A DNA stretch of 64,000 nucleotides. It comes from Bradyrhizobium sp. LMTR 3 (GTDB taxonomy: Bacteria; Pseudomonadota; Alphaproteobacteria; Rhizobiales; Xanthobacteraceae). The notes beneath the pieces were generated by a model, which saw only the letters and a list, made by a program, of their open reading frames with translations, had not been told where the DNA came from and did no database searches. The DNA lies in assembly GCF_001693485.1 (NCBI RefSeq), contig NZ_MAXC01000043.1, positions 496,001-560,000 of the forward strand. Direction: 5' to 3'. The translations under genes were made by a program, and so were the position numbers. This document shows, piece by piece, positions 37,930 through 47,157 of this stretch; the stretch's first letter is position 1, and each line of letters opens with the position of its first letter.

Positions 37930-39534
37930 TTATCGCAGGCCTGCGCGCCGAAACCCTTCCAGATAATGTGCCTTGTCAGTCTCGTGCTCGAATGGCAGTC
38001 CACTGGCCAGCCAGGCGAGCGAGATGTTGGGCTGGGCGCAGCGGAGGCCCTCGACGGCTGCTTTGGCGGCGCCAGTGTCGCCGGCCATGCCGAGGGAGGC
38101 CGTCAGCACGCGGTGGGCGCCGACGAAGTCGGCGCGCTGCCGCAGCGCTTCACGCGAGAGGCGGATCGCCTCTGCGTAGTTTTTGCCGACATACTGGCAA
38201 TAGGCGGCGACGCCGCAATAGATCGCGGCAAAGGGATCGCGGGGTGAGAGTTTCAGCGCCTCGCGCGCCGCGCGATCACCGTCTTCCCAGCGCCCGCGAT
38301 AGGACAGCGCAACACCATAGATGCCGCGCGCGGGCGAGAAATTCGGATTGAGCCGCAGCGCCAGCTCGAATTCGGCGATGCAATCATCGAAACGCCGGTT
38401 GAACAGATAGACGCTGGCCAGCGCATAATGCGCCCACGCGTCCTCGCTGTCGGCCCGGATCGCCGCCAGCGCCGCGCGCTCCGCCGTTGGTACGGCCCTG
38501 GACATTTCCTGCCAGCCCATATGGGCGCCGAACGTGTGGCAGGCAGCCAGCAGGCTGAGCGCCTGGCCGTAAGAAGGATCGACACTGATTGCCTTTTCCA
38601 AGAGCGCCTGCGCGACCAGATTGTCCTGCCGCGTCACGCGCCAATAATGCGATAGCGCCCGCATCACCAGATCCCAGGCATCCATGTTCTCAGGCGTCTT
38701 GCGCCGGGCCCGGAAATCCTCGGCAGCGTAGAGTTGCGGCTCGATCGCCGCGACGACTGCCTGCGTGATTTCGTCCTGCACGGCGAACACGTCGGCGAGA
38801 TTGCGGTCGTAGCGTTCCGCCCAGAGGTGACTGCCGCTCGCCACGTCGACGAGCTGGGCCGTGATGCGCACATGGTCGCCGTCCTTGCGCACGCTGCCTT
38901 CGACGACATAGCCGACGCCGAGTTCCTCGCCGATCTGTTGGTGATGGACGGATTTTCCCCGGTAGCTGAACGAGGAATTCCGCGCGATCACATAGAACCA
39001 GCGCAGCTTCGACAGCGCGGTGATGATGTCCTCGCTGATGCCTTCGGAAAAATATTCCTGCCCCGGCTCGCCAGAGAGATTGGCAAACGGCAGCACTGCA
39101 ATTGCGGTGCGATCGAGCGCCGGCAGGGGCGGGTGCAGCGGCTCGCCGGCGAGGTCGAACGGCTGGGGCCCACCGGCATGCGCTCCGCGGCCGTTTGCGG
39201 CTTTCGGCTGCACGTCGCCGACGAAGCGAAAACCTTTTCGCGCGAGCGTGCGGATCATGATTTGATCCTTGCCGTTGTCGCCGACCGCCCTGCGCGCGGC
39301 GTTGATCCGGCTCGTCAACGTGGATTCGGAGACGATGCGGCCGTCCCACACCTTCTCGATCAGATCGTCCTTGGTGACGACGCGGTCGCGGTTTTCGATC
39401 AGATGAACCAATAGATCGAACACCTGCGGTTCGACCGCCACGCTCTCGCCGCCGCGGATCAGCTCGCGAAGGTCGACATCGAGGACATGGTTGGAAAAGT
39501 GAAATTGCACGGCTTCATCCCGGTTAATGGTCAT
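37930..39534 (-). CDS. Winged-helix transcriptional regulator with TolB-like and TPR domains
   Basis: Protein of 534 residues: an OmpR/ToxR-type winged helix at the N-terminus (about 10-110; LIENRDRVVTKDDLIEKVWD, TSRINAARRAVGDNG, IRTLARKGFRFVGDV), a middle TolB-like region (FSEGISEDIITALSKLRWF, VEGSVRKDGDHVRITAQLVD, WAERYDRNLADVFAVQDEIT), and C-terminal tetratricopeptide repeats (about 330-500). This CadC/adenylate-cyclase-related architecture is common in rhizobia, though no cyclase catalytic domain is present. It is cytoplasmic with no TM helix. It lies divergent from a methyltransferase gene and may regulate it; a dispersed repeat lies between. Confidence 0.9.
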   Translation of the reverse strand: MTINRDEAVQFHFSNHVLDVDLRELIRGGESVAVEPQVFDLLVHLIENRDRVVTKDDLIEKVWDGRIVSESTLTSRINAARRAVGDNGKDQIMIRTLARKGFRFVGDVQPKAANGRGAHAGGPQPFDLAGEPLHPPLPALDRTAIAVLPFANLSGEPGQEYFSEGISEDIITALSKLRWFYVIARNSSFSYRGKSVHHQQIGEELGVGYVVEGSVRKDGDHVRITAQLVDVASGSHLWAERYDRNLADVFAVQDEITQAVVAAIEPQLYAAEDFRARRKTPENMDAWDLVMRALSHYWRVTRQDNLVAQALLEKAISVDPSYGQALSLLAACHTFGAHMGWQEMSRAVPTAERAALAAIRADSEDAWAHYALASVYLFNRRFDDCIAEFELALRLNPNFSPARGIYGVALSYRGRWEDGDRAAREALKLSPRDPFAAIYCGVAAYCQYVGKNYAEAIRLSREALRQRADFVGAHRVLTASLGMAGDTGAAKAAVEGLRCAQPNISLAWLASGLPFEHETDKAHYLEGFRRAGLR

Positions 39535-39589
39535 AGATCACTTCGGACCGCACGTAATTTTCAGTCACTTCGTCCCGCACTTCCTGTTG

Positions 39590-39663
39590 GAGCATGATCT
39601 CCGGGCAAACGCTCCGCGTTTGTCCCGAGGGAAAACCGGTATCCACTTTTCCGGATCATGCTC
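39590..39663. repeat. Palindromic repeat (GAGCATGATC...GATCATGCTC)
   Basis: Ten-base termini GAGCATGATC and GATCATGCTC enclose an ACGCTCCGCG core and GGTATCCAC. Shares its inner part with 20169-20237. It sits in the 320-bp space between the divergent regulator and methyltransferase genes. Confidence 0.8.
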
Positions 39664-39854
39664 CCGGGAAAGGTAGAGCGAATTACCCGGCGGGACCGTG
39701 TGAAAAATCTCACAAAAAGAGGCATCTCACTGAAAAATCAGGGTGCCCTCAAGGCAAAATCAGCCTCGCATCACAGTCTTTAGGTCCTGCCAGGGCCATG
39801 TTCGGTTCATCGCGGCCCCCTTCCGTGGCCGCATGATCCCAGAAGGAAATCCCG

Positions 39855-40730
39855 ATGGCCGGACAGACAGCGACTGCAGCGACCCAGACTCAAGCCGATT
39901 CTGCCCAAGCCAATTCCGCCCCACCCGCCACCGACCTTGCAGCACTCAAGGCGCGTCAACAGGCCGCATGGTCGTCCGGCAATTACGCCATTGTCGGTGC
40001 GACGCTGCAGATCGTCGGCGAGGAACTCTGCGAGGCGCTCGATCTCAGGGCCGGCTCAAAGGTGCTCGATGTCGCCGCCGGCAATGGCATGGCGAGCCTC
40101 GCTGCGGCTCGGCGGTGGTGCGACGTCACCTCGACCGACTATGTGCCGGCGTTGCTGGAGCGCGGTCGGGCTCGCGCCGCGGCGGAAGGCATGCCCATCG
40201 AATTCAGGGAAGCTGACGCGGAAAACCTGCCGTTCGATGATGACAGTTTTGACACGGTGCTCTCCACCTTCGGCGTCATGTTCGCACCGAACCAGGACCG
40301 CGCGGCCGCCGAGCTGATACGGGTCTGCAAGCCCAAGGGCCGGATCGGCCTGGCGAACTGGACGCCGGACGGTTTTATCGGACAGGTCTTCAGGACGCTC
40401 GGCAAGTATCTGCCGCCGCCCGCCGGCACCAAATCGCCGGCGCTGTGGGGCACAAGCGCGCGGCTGACCGAAATGTTCGACGCTGGCGCGCGCTCGATCA
40501 GAGCGGAATCGCGCTTGTTCAAGTTTCGCTATCGCTCGCCGGCGCACTTCCTCGACGTGTTCAAGACGTATTACGGCCCGGTGCTGAAAGCGTTTGCAGC
40601 CCTCGAGCCGGCGAAACAGGAAGAGCTGCATAACGATCTGTATGCCCTGATCGTTCGCATGAACCGCTCCGGCGACAGCACGATGGTCGTTCCCAGCGAA
40701 TATCTCGAGGTCGTCATCACCAAGTGGTGA
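39855..40730 (+). CDS. SAM-dependent methyltransferase (UbiE/class I)
   Basis: Methyltransferase of 291 residues. Motif I is GSKVLDVAAGNGMASLAAARR (about 67-87), the acidic ribose contact is near TSTDYVPALLERG, motif II is AENLPFDDDSFDTVLSTFGVM, and motif III is ELIRVCKPKGRIGLANWTP. The N-terminus (first ~30 residues) is Ala/Gln/Thr-rich and probably disordered. The substrate is unknown. The ATG is at 39855. An alpha/beta hydrolase follows 81 bp downstream in the same direction, so the two may form an operon. Confidence 0.9.
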   Translation: MAGQTATAATQTQADSAQANSAPPATDLAALKARQQAAWSSGNYAIVGATLQIVGEELCEALDLRAGSKVLDVAAGNGMASLAAARRWCDVTSTDYVPALLERGRARAAAEGMPIEFREADAENLPFDDDSFDTVLSTFGVMFAPNQDRAAAELIRVCKPKGRIGLANWTPDGFIGQVFRTLGKYLPPPAGTKSPALWGTSARLTEMFDAGARSIRAESRLFKFRYRSPAHFLDVFKTYYGPVLKAFAALEPAKQEELHNDLYALIVRMNRSGDSTMVVPSEYLEVVITKW

Positions 40731-40811
40731 AACGGCGCGCCGAAGACTTCAGCGGAAGCCATATGCGTGGCGCCGCCGGCGGCGCCACGCATAAAAATCA
40801 GGAGCATTTCG

Positions 40812-41684
40812 ATGAGCAATGTGATTGAAATCTCGCGCGCGTATCGCGAAAAGGCTTGTGTCGTGGCGCTGCATTGCTCGCTGGGCTCAGGCCGCCAATG
40901 GAAGACGCTCGCCGATGAACTCGGGCGCGAGCATCCATTCTTCGCCCCTGACATCGCGGGCTATGGTACCAATAGCTGCTGCGCGGCGGATCTGCCGCTG
41001 ACGCTCGCTGAGGAAGTTCGATGCCTGAGCGGCCAGCTCCAGGATGCGGACGGCCCCATCCATCTCGTCGGCCATTCCTACGGCGGCGCGATTGCGTTCA
41101 AGATCGCGACCTGCTCCCCGTTCGCGCATCGCCTGCGCAGCCTGACGCTGATCGAGCCGGTGCTGCCGACACTGCTGTGCGAGAGTGACGCAGACCGGCG
41201 GCTGCACGCGCGTTTCGCGCAAGTCGCCCGTGACGTTTCCGAGGATATCTGGAATGGATCGGCGCTGGAAGCGATCGACATGTTCATCGAATTCTGGAAC
41301 GGCTCCGGTCCGCAGGATCCGCTACCGGCCAGCGCGCGTCTGCGCATGATCGAGCGCGCCGACAAGCTTGCGTTCGATTTCACGGCGGCGTTCGCCGAAG
41401 AGAATGTCCCGATCGCGGCGGCCTCGCTTCGCGTCCCGACGCTGCTGCTTTCGGGAGGGCTGTCGCCCTATCTCACCCAACGCATCGTGCAGCGGCTCGG
41501 CGCGATCATGGACTGCGCCGATATCCAGCATTTGCCGGCTGCCGGCCATATGCTCCCGCTCACCCATGCCTCGTCGGTCAATCCCGCGATCGCGAGACAT
41601 ATCGCCCGCGCGGACGAACTCGCAGGCGTTCCGCTGGCGCTCGAAGCGGCGCCGGCGGAGGCCGTCAGCCGGGCGGAGGGGTGA
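40812..41684 (+). CDS. Alpha/beta-fold hydrolase
   Basis: Hydrolase of 290 residues. The oxyanion region is ALHCSLGSGRQW, the nucleophile elbow GHSYGG puts the catalytic Ser at 89, the acid is likely in the VPTLLLSGGLSPYLTQ segment, and the His is in LPAAGHMLPLTH near the C-terminus. All three positions are plausible. The ATG at 40812 follows AGGAGCATTTCG. Paired with the methyltransferase upstream; substrate unknown. Confidence 0.9.
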   Translation: MSNVIEISRAYREKACVVALHCSLGSGRQWKTLADELGREHPFFAPDIAGYGTNSCCAADLPLTLAEEVRCLSGQLQDADGPIHLVGHSYGGAIAFKIATCSPFAHRLRSLTLIEPVLPTLLCESDADRRLHARFAQVARDVSEDIWNGSALEAIDMFIEFWNGSGPQDPLPASARLRMIERADKLAFDFTAAFAEENVPIAAASLRVPTLLLSGGLSPYLTQRIVQRLGAIMDCADIQHLPAAGHMLPLTHASSVNPAIARHIARADELAGVPLALEAAPAEAVSRAEG

Positions 41685-41748
41685 GATTCTTGGCGCTTGG
41701 CTCTCCTGTCGGCCTTCTGGTATCGGTAAGACCGAAACCGGGAACGAA

Positions 41749-42657
41749 ATGCCGATGACCATCCTCCGCGCGCGCGACCTTACACTTGGGCTCACTGCCC
41801 TGATTGCCGCGGGCCTGATCTGCCTTTCCGCCTCCCCGCTCCGCGCCGCCGAGGACGCCGACCCCGCCGCGCCCAAAGGCGCCGCGGTCACCGTGCTCAA
41901 GGCGCAAAAATCCTGTTTTGCCAATATCGTCGAAGTCTCCGGCAACATCATTGCGCGCGAGGAGACGCAGGTGCGGCCGGAGCGGATGGGGCTGAAGGTG
42001 GCCGAGGTGATGGTGGATGCGGGCGACAGCGTCACCGCGGGGCAGGTGCTGGCGCGGCTGGCTTTGCCGGAAGGCGGGCAGATTTCGGTGCAGGCGCCGG
42101 TGGGCGGGGTGATCTCAGCCACGACGGCCGCCGTCGGCGCGATGGCGTCGGGCAAGGGCGAAGCGCTGTTCTCGATCATCGCGCGCGGCGAGTTCGACCT
42201 GGTCGGCATGGTGCCGACGCGCGATATCGCCAAGCTGCAGGTGAACCAGACCGCGCGGATCAAGGTGATCGGCGCCGGCGAGGTCGATGGGCGGGTGCGG
42301 CGGCTGTCGACCACGGTGGAGCCGAACAGCCAGCTCGCGCAGGTGTTCGTCGGCGTCACCACCAACCGCCGGCTGCTCGTCAATTCAAGTGGCCGCGCGC
42401 AGATCAGGACCGGGCAGAGCTGCGGCGTCGCGGTGCCGCTGACCGCGATCCTCTACGGCACCGCCGGCACCGTGGTGCAGGTGGTGCGGCGCGCCCGCGT
42501 CGAAACGCGGCGGGTCGAGACCGGGCTGATGTCGGCCGGCCAGGTCGAGATCACCTCCGGCCTGCAGGAAGGCGACATCGTGGTAGCGCGCGCCGGCGCG
42601 CTGCTGCGCGAGGGCGATCCGGTGCGCGCGGTGACGGCGAGCGCGGACGGGAAGTAG
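41749..42657 (+). CDS. Orphan efflux periplasmic adaptor (HlyD/RND membrane fusion protein)
   Basis: Exported adaptor of 302 residues: signal peptide (about 1-33, ending SPLRAAED), a split lipoyl domain (VMVDAGDSVTAGQVLARLALP and SVQAPVGGVISATT), and a beta-barrel plus membrane-proximal domain (GRAQIRTGQSCGVAVPLTAIL). It resembles the adaptor at 25899-26822 in layout and in the shared SCGVAVP motif, so they are likely paralogues. No RND or ABC pump gene adjoins. The start is ATG 41749 with GGAACGAA close upstream. The caspase-fold paralogue at 43122-43958 lies convergent to it beyond a repeat block. Confidence 0.87.
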   Translation: MPMTILRARDLTLGLTALIAAGLICLSASPLRAAEDADPAAPKGAAVTVLKAQKSCFANIVEVSGNIIAREETQVRPERMGLKVAEVMVDAGDSVTAGQVLARLALPEGGQISVQAPVGGVISATTAAVGAMASGKGEALFSIIARGEFDLVGMVPTRDIAKLQVNQTARIKVIGAGEVDGRVRRLSTTVEPNSQLAQVFVGVTTNRRLLVNSSGRAQIRTGQSCGVAVPLTAILYGTAGTVVQVVRRARVETRRVETGLMSAGQVEITSGLQEGDIVVARAGALLREGDPVRAVTASADGK

Positions 42658-42689
42658 GGCACTACTTAGAATTTTATGGCGCCGCGGCG

Positions 42690-43060
42690 GCGGTGCACTC
42701 ACTCTCCCGCTTGCGGGGAGGGTTGGGGTGGGGGTGCCTCCGCGAGCACTAAAGCCAAACGGTGAGACCGGTACCCCCTCACCCGGATCGCATCTTGCGA
42801 TGCGACATAGCCAAAGCTTCGCTTTGGCGTGCTTAGGACGGCCGCCGAAGGCGGCCTATGCCTCTCCCGCGAGCGGGGCGAGGTGAGCGGAGCAAGCGGC
42901 GACAACACGCCTACGATTTATGTCGGTTACGCAAAAATAGCTGTCAGCACCGAGGCGGAGGCACCCCCACCCATAGCCGATGCTACGCATCGGCGTTCTT
43001 AAACCAAGGACGGCGGCGGTAGGCCGCCTACGCCTCCCCCGCAAGCGGGAGAGGGGGGCA
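42690..43060. repeat. Mosaic palindromic repeat block (CTCTCCCGC..GCGGGAGAG type)
   Basis: Nested inverted repeats with CTCTCCCGCTTGCGGGGAG and GGGTGCCTCCGCG on the left and CGGAGGCACCCCCACCC and CCCCGCAAGCGGGAGAGG on the right; GGCGGCC modules in between. It fills the 464-bp gap between the convergent adaptor and caspase-fold genes. Confidence 0.8.
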
Positions 43061-43121
43061 GCGCCGTTGCGGCGGCGCTTTCCTGCGTTCCGCAGGGACG
43101 ACCTGGGGAGCTCGGCCCGCC

Positions 43122-43958
43122 TTACCCGCCGAGGCGGACGTCTTCCAGCAGGGACGACGACACCTGGGGCACCTGCTCGCCGTCGGAGGCGCGGGAGATG
43201 GAGATGCGGGTCTTGTTGAAGGCGCTGGCGACGCCGGATTGCGAATTCAAATTGTTGAGCAGCTCGGTGACCAGCACGCTGTACTGGCCCTTGCCGTCGT
43301 CGGCCACCTTGCCCGGCGTGGCCGAGGTCAGGATCAGCGCGTTCTCCGGCGTGGAGATCGGAGCGAGGCCGTGGGAATAGGAGCGGAAGCGGCGCTCATA
43401 GGGGTTGCGGCGGGAGGCGTCGACGACGACGAGCTTGGCGCTGGCGCCCTTCTCGGTCATCGTATCAAGCACCTGCTCAATGCTGACGCCGTCGCGGCGC
43501 ACATCGGCTTCCTTCCAGATCGCGGCATCGACCGGAATCATAAAGCTCTCGCGGCCGACCTGAACGCCGTAGCCGCCGAAGAACAGCATCGCGACGGTGT
43601 CCGGCTTGATCTTGTCTTTCAGGCGGGCGACGGCGCGGGCCATGTCGTCCTTGGTGGCGTCCTCGACCACGTCGACGTCAAAACCCTTGGCACGCAATGC
43701 AGCCGTGAGGCCGCGGGCATCGTTGATGGGCTGGGACAACGGCGCGGCGGCATCCGGATAATGGCCGTTGCCGATCACCAGCGCGACGCGGGCCGAGGTG
43801 CCGATCGCACCGGTCTGCTCGGTGCCGATCGCCTTGGCGGCGTCGAGCGAACGCTTGTTCAGCGCAGCATGGGCGCCGATCGCCAGCGACACCAGGCCGA
43901 CAAAAGCCACGGCAATGGTGACGGTGCGGCGGGAAATGCAGAGCTGACCAAGGTTCAT
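43122..43958 (-). CDS. Caspase-fold protein without catalytic dyad (second copy)
   Basis: Protein of 278 residues with an N-terminal signal anchor (about 12-32) and one peptidase C14-like domain. The catalytic His position reads FFGGYGVQ (Tyr130) and the Cys position reads DASRRNPYERRFRSY (Ser182), so both residues are lost, with the same 52-residue spacing as in the paralogue at 23451. It lacks the Pro-rich linker and TPRs of that copy. The ATG at 43958 is chosen for GGAAACGCGA upstream; ATG 43970 would add four residues. It is divergent from the large protein at 44372. Confidence 0.85.
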   Translation of the reverse strand: MNLGQLCISRRTVTIAVAFVGLVSLAIGAHAALNKRSLDAAKAIGTEQTGAIGTSARVALVIGNGHYPDAAAPLSQPINDARGLTAALRAKGFDVDVVEDATKDDMARAVARLKDKIKPDTVAMLFFGGYGVQVGRESFMIPVDAAIWKEADVRRDGVSIEQVLDTMTEKGASAKLVVVDASRRNPYERRFRSYSHGLAPISTPENALILTSATPGKVADDGKGQYSVLVTELLNNLNSQSGVASAFNKTRISISRASDGEQVPQVSSSLLEDVRLGG

Positions 43959-43970
43959 TCGCGTTTCCAT

Positions 43971-44371
43971 TCCCAAGTTTGTCCAAAGCGCCAAGCAAGA
44001 CCGCGCCAGTTAGTCGCGTGCGGACCGTTCAGGTTTGATGGGGTTGCCGGGTGTGTGCCGTCCAATTGCGCTCAATTTGCGGCACCGCAACAACGGTCTT
44101 TTATCCTGTCGGGCCCTTCCGGACAACCTCATTCGACGCATGGAACCAATTGCAGCCGACTATGGAGGAGGGTTAACGCCAAGTAAGTGACCCATATCAC
44201 ATTGTGTTCCCTGCAGGATTTGGTTAGTTCTCAAGGGCTTGCAGGCCCATCCGGCCGGCGGTGGCTGCGTGGACTCCCATCGAGCCCGTTCCAAAGCCCC
44301 GGGACTACCGGAGTTTTACGGATCGTGCTCAACGTGGCCCTCCCTTCACCGTTCCGGCGGAAAGTAACTGC
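43971..44371. other. 401-bp gene-free stretch between divergent genes
   Basis: Shared promoter region of the caspase-fold gene and the 577-residue protein gene. It contains an AGTGACCCATATCACATTG segment with a GTGA/TCAC dyad near 44188-44206 that could bind a Crp-type regulator. No repeat family or small gene is seen. Confidence 0.4.
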
Positions 44372-46105
44372 ATGGGCTTTTCTACCATCGCCGGCGCCGC
44401 ATTTCGGGCGCTGACCGCGCGGAAAGACGGCCCGTCGCTCTACGACGTCTGCGACCCCGTGCTGCTGAAATACCGCGGCGGCGACCCCCATCTGGGAAAA
44501 TTCTATCGCACGGCGCTGGGCAACCCGGCGCTGCGGCCGCTGTTGCGGCGGACCGGGCACCCGGCCTTGCGCGACCAGAAGCGGCTCGGCGCCTTGCAGG
44601 AGGCGCTGCGACGGGCGCGCGACGATGCCGAGCCGGACTGGGCCGCGGTGGGGCAACCGATCGCCGAGCTGATGGCCGATATCAATGTCCGCCACCCCGC
44701 CCCCGGGCCGGTGGCGGCACCGGGCCGCCCGCCCGGGCGACGCGAAATCGACCGGGTGATCCGCCGCTGTGGCGCGCATCTGCTCGGCTCGTTCGCCAGG
44801 AACGGCTTCATCCCGACCTATGCCGCCTTCAACCTGATCGGCGATGCCGACATGGGCGGGCGCGAGATGCTGATGGCGCTGACCGGGCTGAACTCGCGCG
44901 GCTACAAGAACTCGACGCTCTTGTTCAGCCTGGCGCGGATCTTCATCGCGCATTCGCCGGCGCGCGCGCTGATCAACCCGCCCTGGCGAGGGATTGCCGA
45001 GCCGATGTGGCAGCCGATGCAGATCCGCCACCGCTCGGCCTATTACGACGCGTTCTTCACCGAGGCGCTGCTCAGCTACGTCGAGACCGGGCTGGCGTCT
45101 TCGGACGAGGCCGCGGCCTCCAGGCGCGCGATCGCGGAGATGGTCGATTTTTGTCTCAAGACCTCGGCCGAGGAAGTGCCCGCGCATGACGGCACCACCG
45201 TGAACGTCATCACGGCCCTGGCGCCGCTGCCGCATCCGCGCTTTTCAAAATTCTTCTCGCAGATCAAGCAGGATTTAGGTTTTGGCATCTACGTGCCGGA
45301 CTGCGACACCACGGCGTGCTCGTTCTCGGCCGCCACACAAGCCGGCTGCACCGATCCGATCCTCGACCAGCCGCTGCTCGACTTCTATCGCGGCTACCAG
45401 GTGCGCGAGGGCGCCAACGAGCCGCGCGTCACCGTGCCTTTGAACGACAATATCGACTACGAGGGCGGCGTCGTCACCTGGATCGACAATCTCGCCGGCG
45501 ACCGGCCCTATGGCAACGATCTCGATCCGACGCTCAACCTCGATATTCTCGAAGTATCCTTCCGCAACCTCTCGCGCTGGAAGATCCTCGAGACGCCGCA
45601 GCGGCTGGAGACGGTGCATCGCATCCTGGGCTTCCAGCGGCGGCTTGCCGAAAGCGGCGCGTTCAAGAACCCGCGCTCGCACATCTATTACCTGCCGGAA
45701 CTCTACTCCGCCTATTTCGGCCGCTGCCATGCCGCGTTCATGGCATTGCCGGAAGCGGCGCGGCAGGCGATCGATCCGGACGGCGCGTTCGCGCTGATCC
45801 GCGAGAAGGTGCTCGCCTATGTCGAGGGTGAATTGATCGCGCGCGAGATGAACCCGTTCGACGCCGCGCTGGCGCTGATGGCGCTGGCGCATCTCGGCGC
45901 CGACGTCTCGACATTCGCGCCGGCGCTGCATGTCATCGTCGCAAGTCTCGGCGAAGGCGGCAGGCACGGGCCGTACCGGGCGTACGAGTGGAACAAGATG
46001 AAGACGCCGACGCGGATTCTGGTCGGCGGCCCGGAAGTGACGTCGGCGTTCGTGTTGATGGGGCTGGCGTTGGCGCGGCGGGCGATGACGAAGGGCAATG
46101 CGTGA
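44372..46105 (+). CDS. Uncharacterised alpha-toroid protein with terpene-cyclase-like DxDTTA motif
   Basis: Protein of 577 residues, no signal peptide or TM helix, rich in helices. I do not recognise a named family. A motif YVPDCDTTACSFSAA (about residues 308-322) looks like the DxDD(T/S)A acid motif of class II terpene cyclases with Thr in place of the fourth position. The following repeated helix pairs (for example LGFQRRLAESGAFK, ALALMALAHLGADVS) resemble an alpha/alpha toroid. Function is unknown; prenyl-type cyclisation is only a suggestion. The ATG at 44372 follows GGCGGAAAG. It is divergent from the caspase-fold gene. Confidence 0.7.
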   Translation: MGFSTIAGAAFRALTARKDGPSLYDVCDPVLLKYRGGDPHLGKFYRTALGNPALRPLLRRTGHPALRDQKRLGALQEALRRARDDAEPDWAAVGQPIAELMADINVRHPAPGPVAAPGRPPGRREIDRVIRRCGAHLLGSFARNGFIPTYAAFNLIGDADMGGREMLMALTGLNSRGYKNSTLLFSLARIFIAHSPARALINPPWRGIAEPMWQPMQIRHRSAYYDAFFTEALLSYVETGLASSDEAAASRRAIAEMVDFCLKTSAEEVPAHDGTTVNVITALAPLPHPRFSKFFSQIKQDLGFGIYVPDCDTTACSFSAATQAGCTDPILDQPLLDFYRGYQVREGANEPRVTVPLNDNIDYEGGVVTWIDNLAGDRPYGNDLDPTLNLDILEVSFRNLSRWKILETPQRLETVHRILGFQRRLAESGAFKNPRSHIYYLPELYSAYFGRCHAAFMALPEAARQAIDPDGAFALIREKVLAYVEGELIAREMNPFDAALALMALAHLGADVSTFAPALHVIVASLGEGGRHGPYRAYEWNKMKTPTRILVGGPEVTSAFVLMGLALARRAMTKGNA

Positions 46106-46117
46106 CGCGCGGTGCTT

Positions 46118-46312
46118 ACCCTCCCCTGGAGGGGTTCGAGACGAGCGAAGCTCGCTCGTGGGTCGCCGCTCATGTAATGAGCGGCGGGGTGGGGTGACGG
46201 TCTCTCCACGTCCAACAGCGCCCGTGTTGAGAGATCACCCCACCCCGCCTCACATTTCGCTACGCTCCATGTGAGCCGACCCTCCCCCTCCAGGGGCCTC
46301 CAGGGGAGGGTG
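46118..46312. repeat. Long palindromic mosaic repeat (CCCTCC..GGAGGG family)
   Basis: Termini ACCCTCCCCTGGAGG and CTCCAGGGGAGGGTG; inner arm GGGGTGACGGTCTCTCC pairs with GAGAGATCACCCCACCCC. Same family as 6785-6947 and 15771-15932. It occupies most of the 306-bp gap before the nuclease gene. Confidence 0.88.
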
Positions 46313-46411
46313 AACATCTCGCGGGAAGTTGAAAGCGGTGCGACACCCCTGCTCTGGCAAGACGGCTCCATTGTCCGCACAATCCGCATCATTTTGCGAC
46401 CGGGATTGCCG

Positions 46412-47143
46412 ATGAAATTACGGACGTTGCTTTTCGCGTTCTTGCTGCTGTCACTGCCCGCCACCTCACACGCGGCCGACATCACCGGCGTTCCGAAAAT
46501 CCGCGAGGGCGATCAGCTCCAGATCGGCCACACGCGCATTCGCCTCGGCGGCATCGACGCGCCGGCCGTCGATCAGCTCTGCCTCAACACCAAGGGCGAA
46601 CGCTGGACCTGCGGCGCTGCCGCGCGCGACGAGCTGATCAAGCGTTTCGGGGCCAAGAGCTGGACCTGTCATACAAGGGCGGTGGCCGATCGCCGCGGCC
46701 GCACGGTGGCGCGCTGCGAGGCCGACGGTGAGGACATCCAGAAATGGCTGGTGTCGAACGGCTGGGCGCTGGCGCTGACGCGCCTCTCGCGCGACTATGA
46801 CGCCGACGAGAAGGCCGCGCGCGAGGCCAAGGCCGGGATGTGGCAGGGCGCGTTCATCGCGCCGTGGGACTGGCGTATCCGCAACAAGAAAACCGCCGTT
46901 CTCGGCGCCGTCACGCCGCCGGAGAATGCGCGGGCGGTGCTCTTGGCCTCGGCATCCGGACCGGTGGCGCCCTCGCCCGACTGCACCATCAAGGGCAACG
47001 TCAATCGGTCCGGCGAGTGCATCTATCACCAGCCGACAAGCCGCTGGTATGCGAAGATCGAGATGAAGATCTCAAAAGGCACGCGCTGGTTCTGCTCGGT
47101 CGAGGAGGCCGAAGCTGCCGGTTGTCGCGAGACACGGCGGTAG
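46412..47143 (+). CDS. Exported staphylococcal-nuclease-like (SNase/TNase) protein
   Basis: Thermonuclease-fold protein of 243 residues. A signal peptide (about 1-22, ending SHAAD) is followed by an OB-fold nuclease domain: IRLGGIDAPAVDQLC (metal-binding Asp), AVADRRGRTVARCEADG (catalytic Arg region; the family usually has DRYGRT), and DIQKWLVSNGWAL. The usual catalytic Glu after IDAPE is Val here (DAPAV), so full nuclease activity is doubtful. The C-terminal third (after residue ~165) with several Cys is specific to rhizobial members. The ATG is at 46412. Confidence 0.85.
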   Translation: MKLRTLLFAFLLLSLPATSHAADITGVPKIREGDQLQIGHTRIRLGGIDAPAVDQLCLNTKGERWTCGAAARDELIKRFGAKSWTCHTRAVADRRGRTVARCEADGEDIQKWLVSNGWALALTRLSRDYDADEKAAREAKAGMWQGAFIAPWDWRIRNKKTAVLGAVTPPENARAVLLASASGPVAPSPDCTIKGNVNRSGECIYHQPTSRWYAKIEMKISKGTRWFCSVEEAEAAGCRETRR

Positions 47144-47157
47144 CGGCCATTCCGTGG

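Noticed and set aside
44372..46105. Naming the 577-residue protein a terpene cyclase
   Set aside because: Only one degenerate acid motif is seen; no QW motifs or terpenoid genes adjoin.
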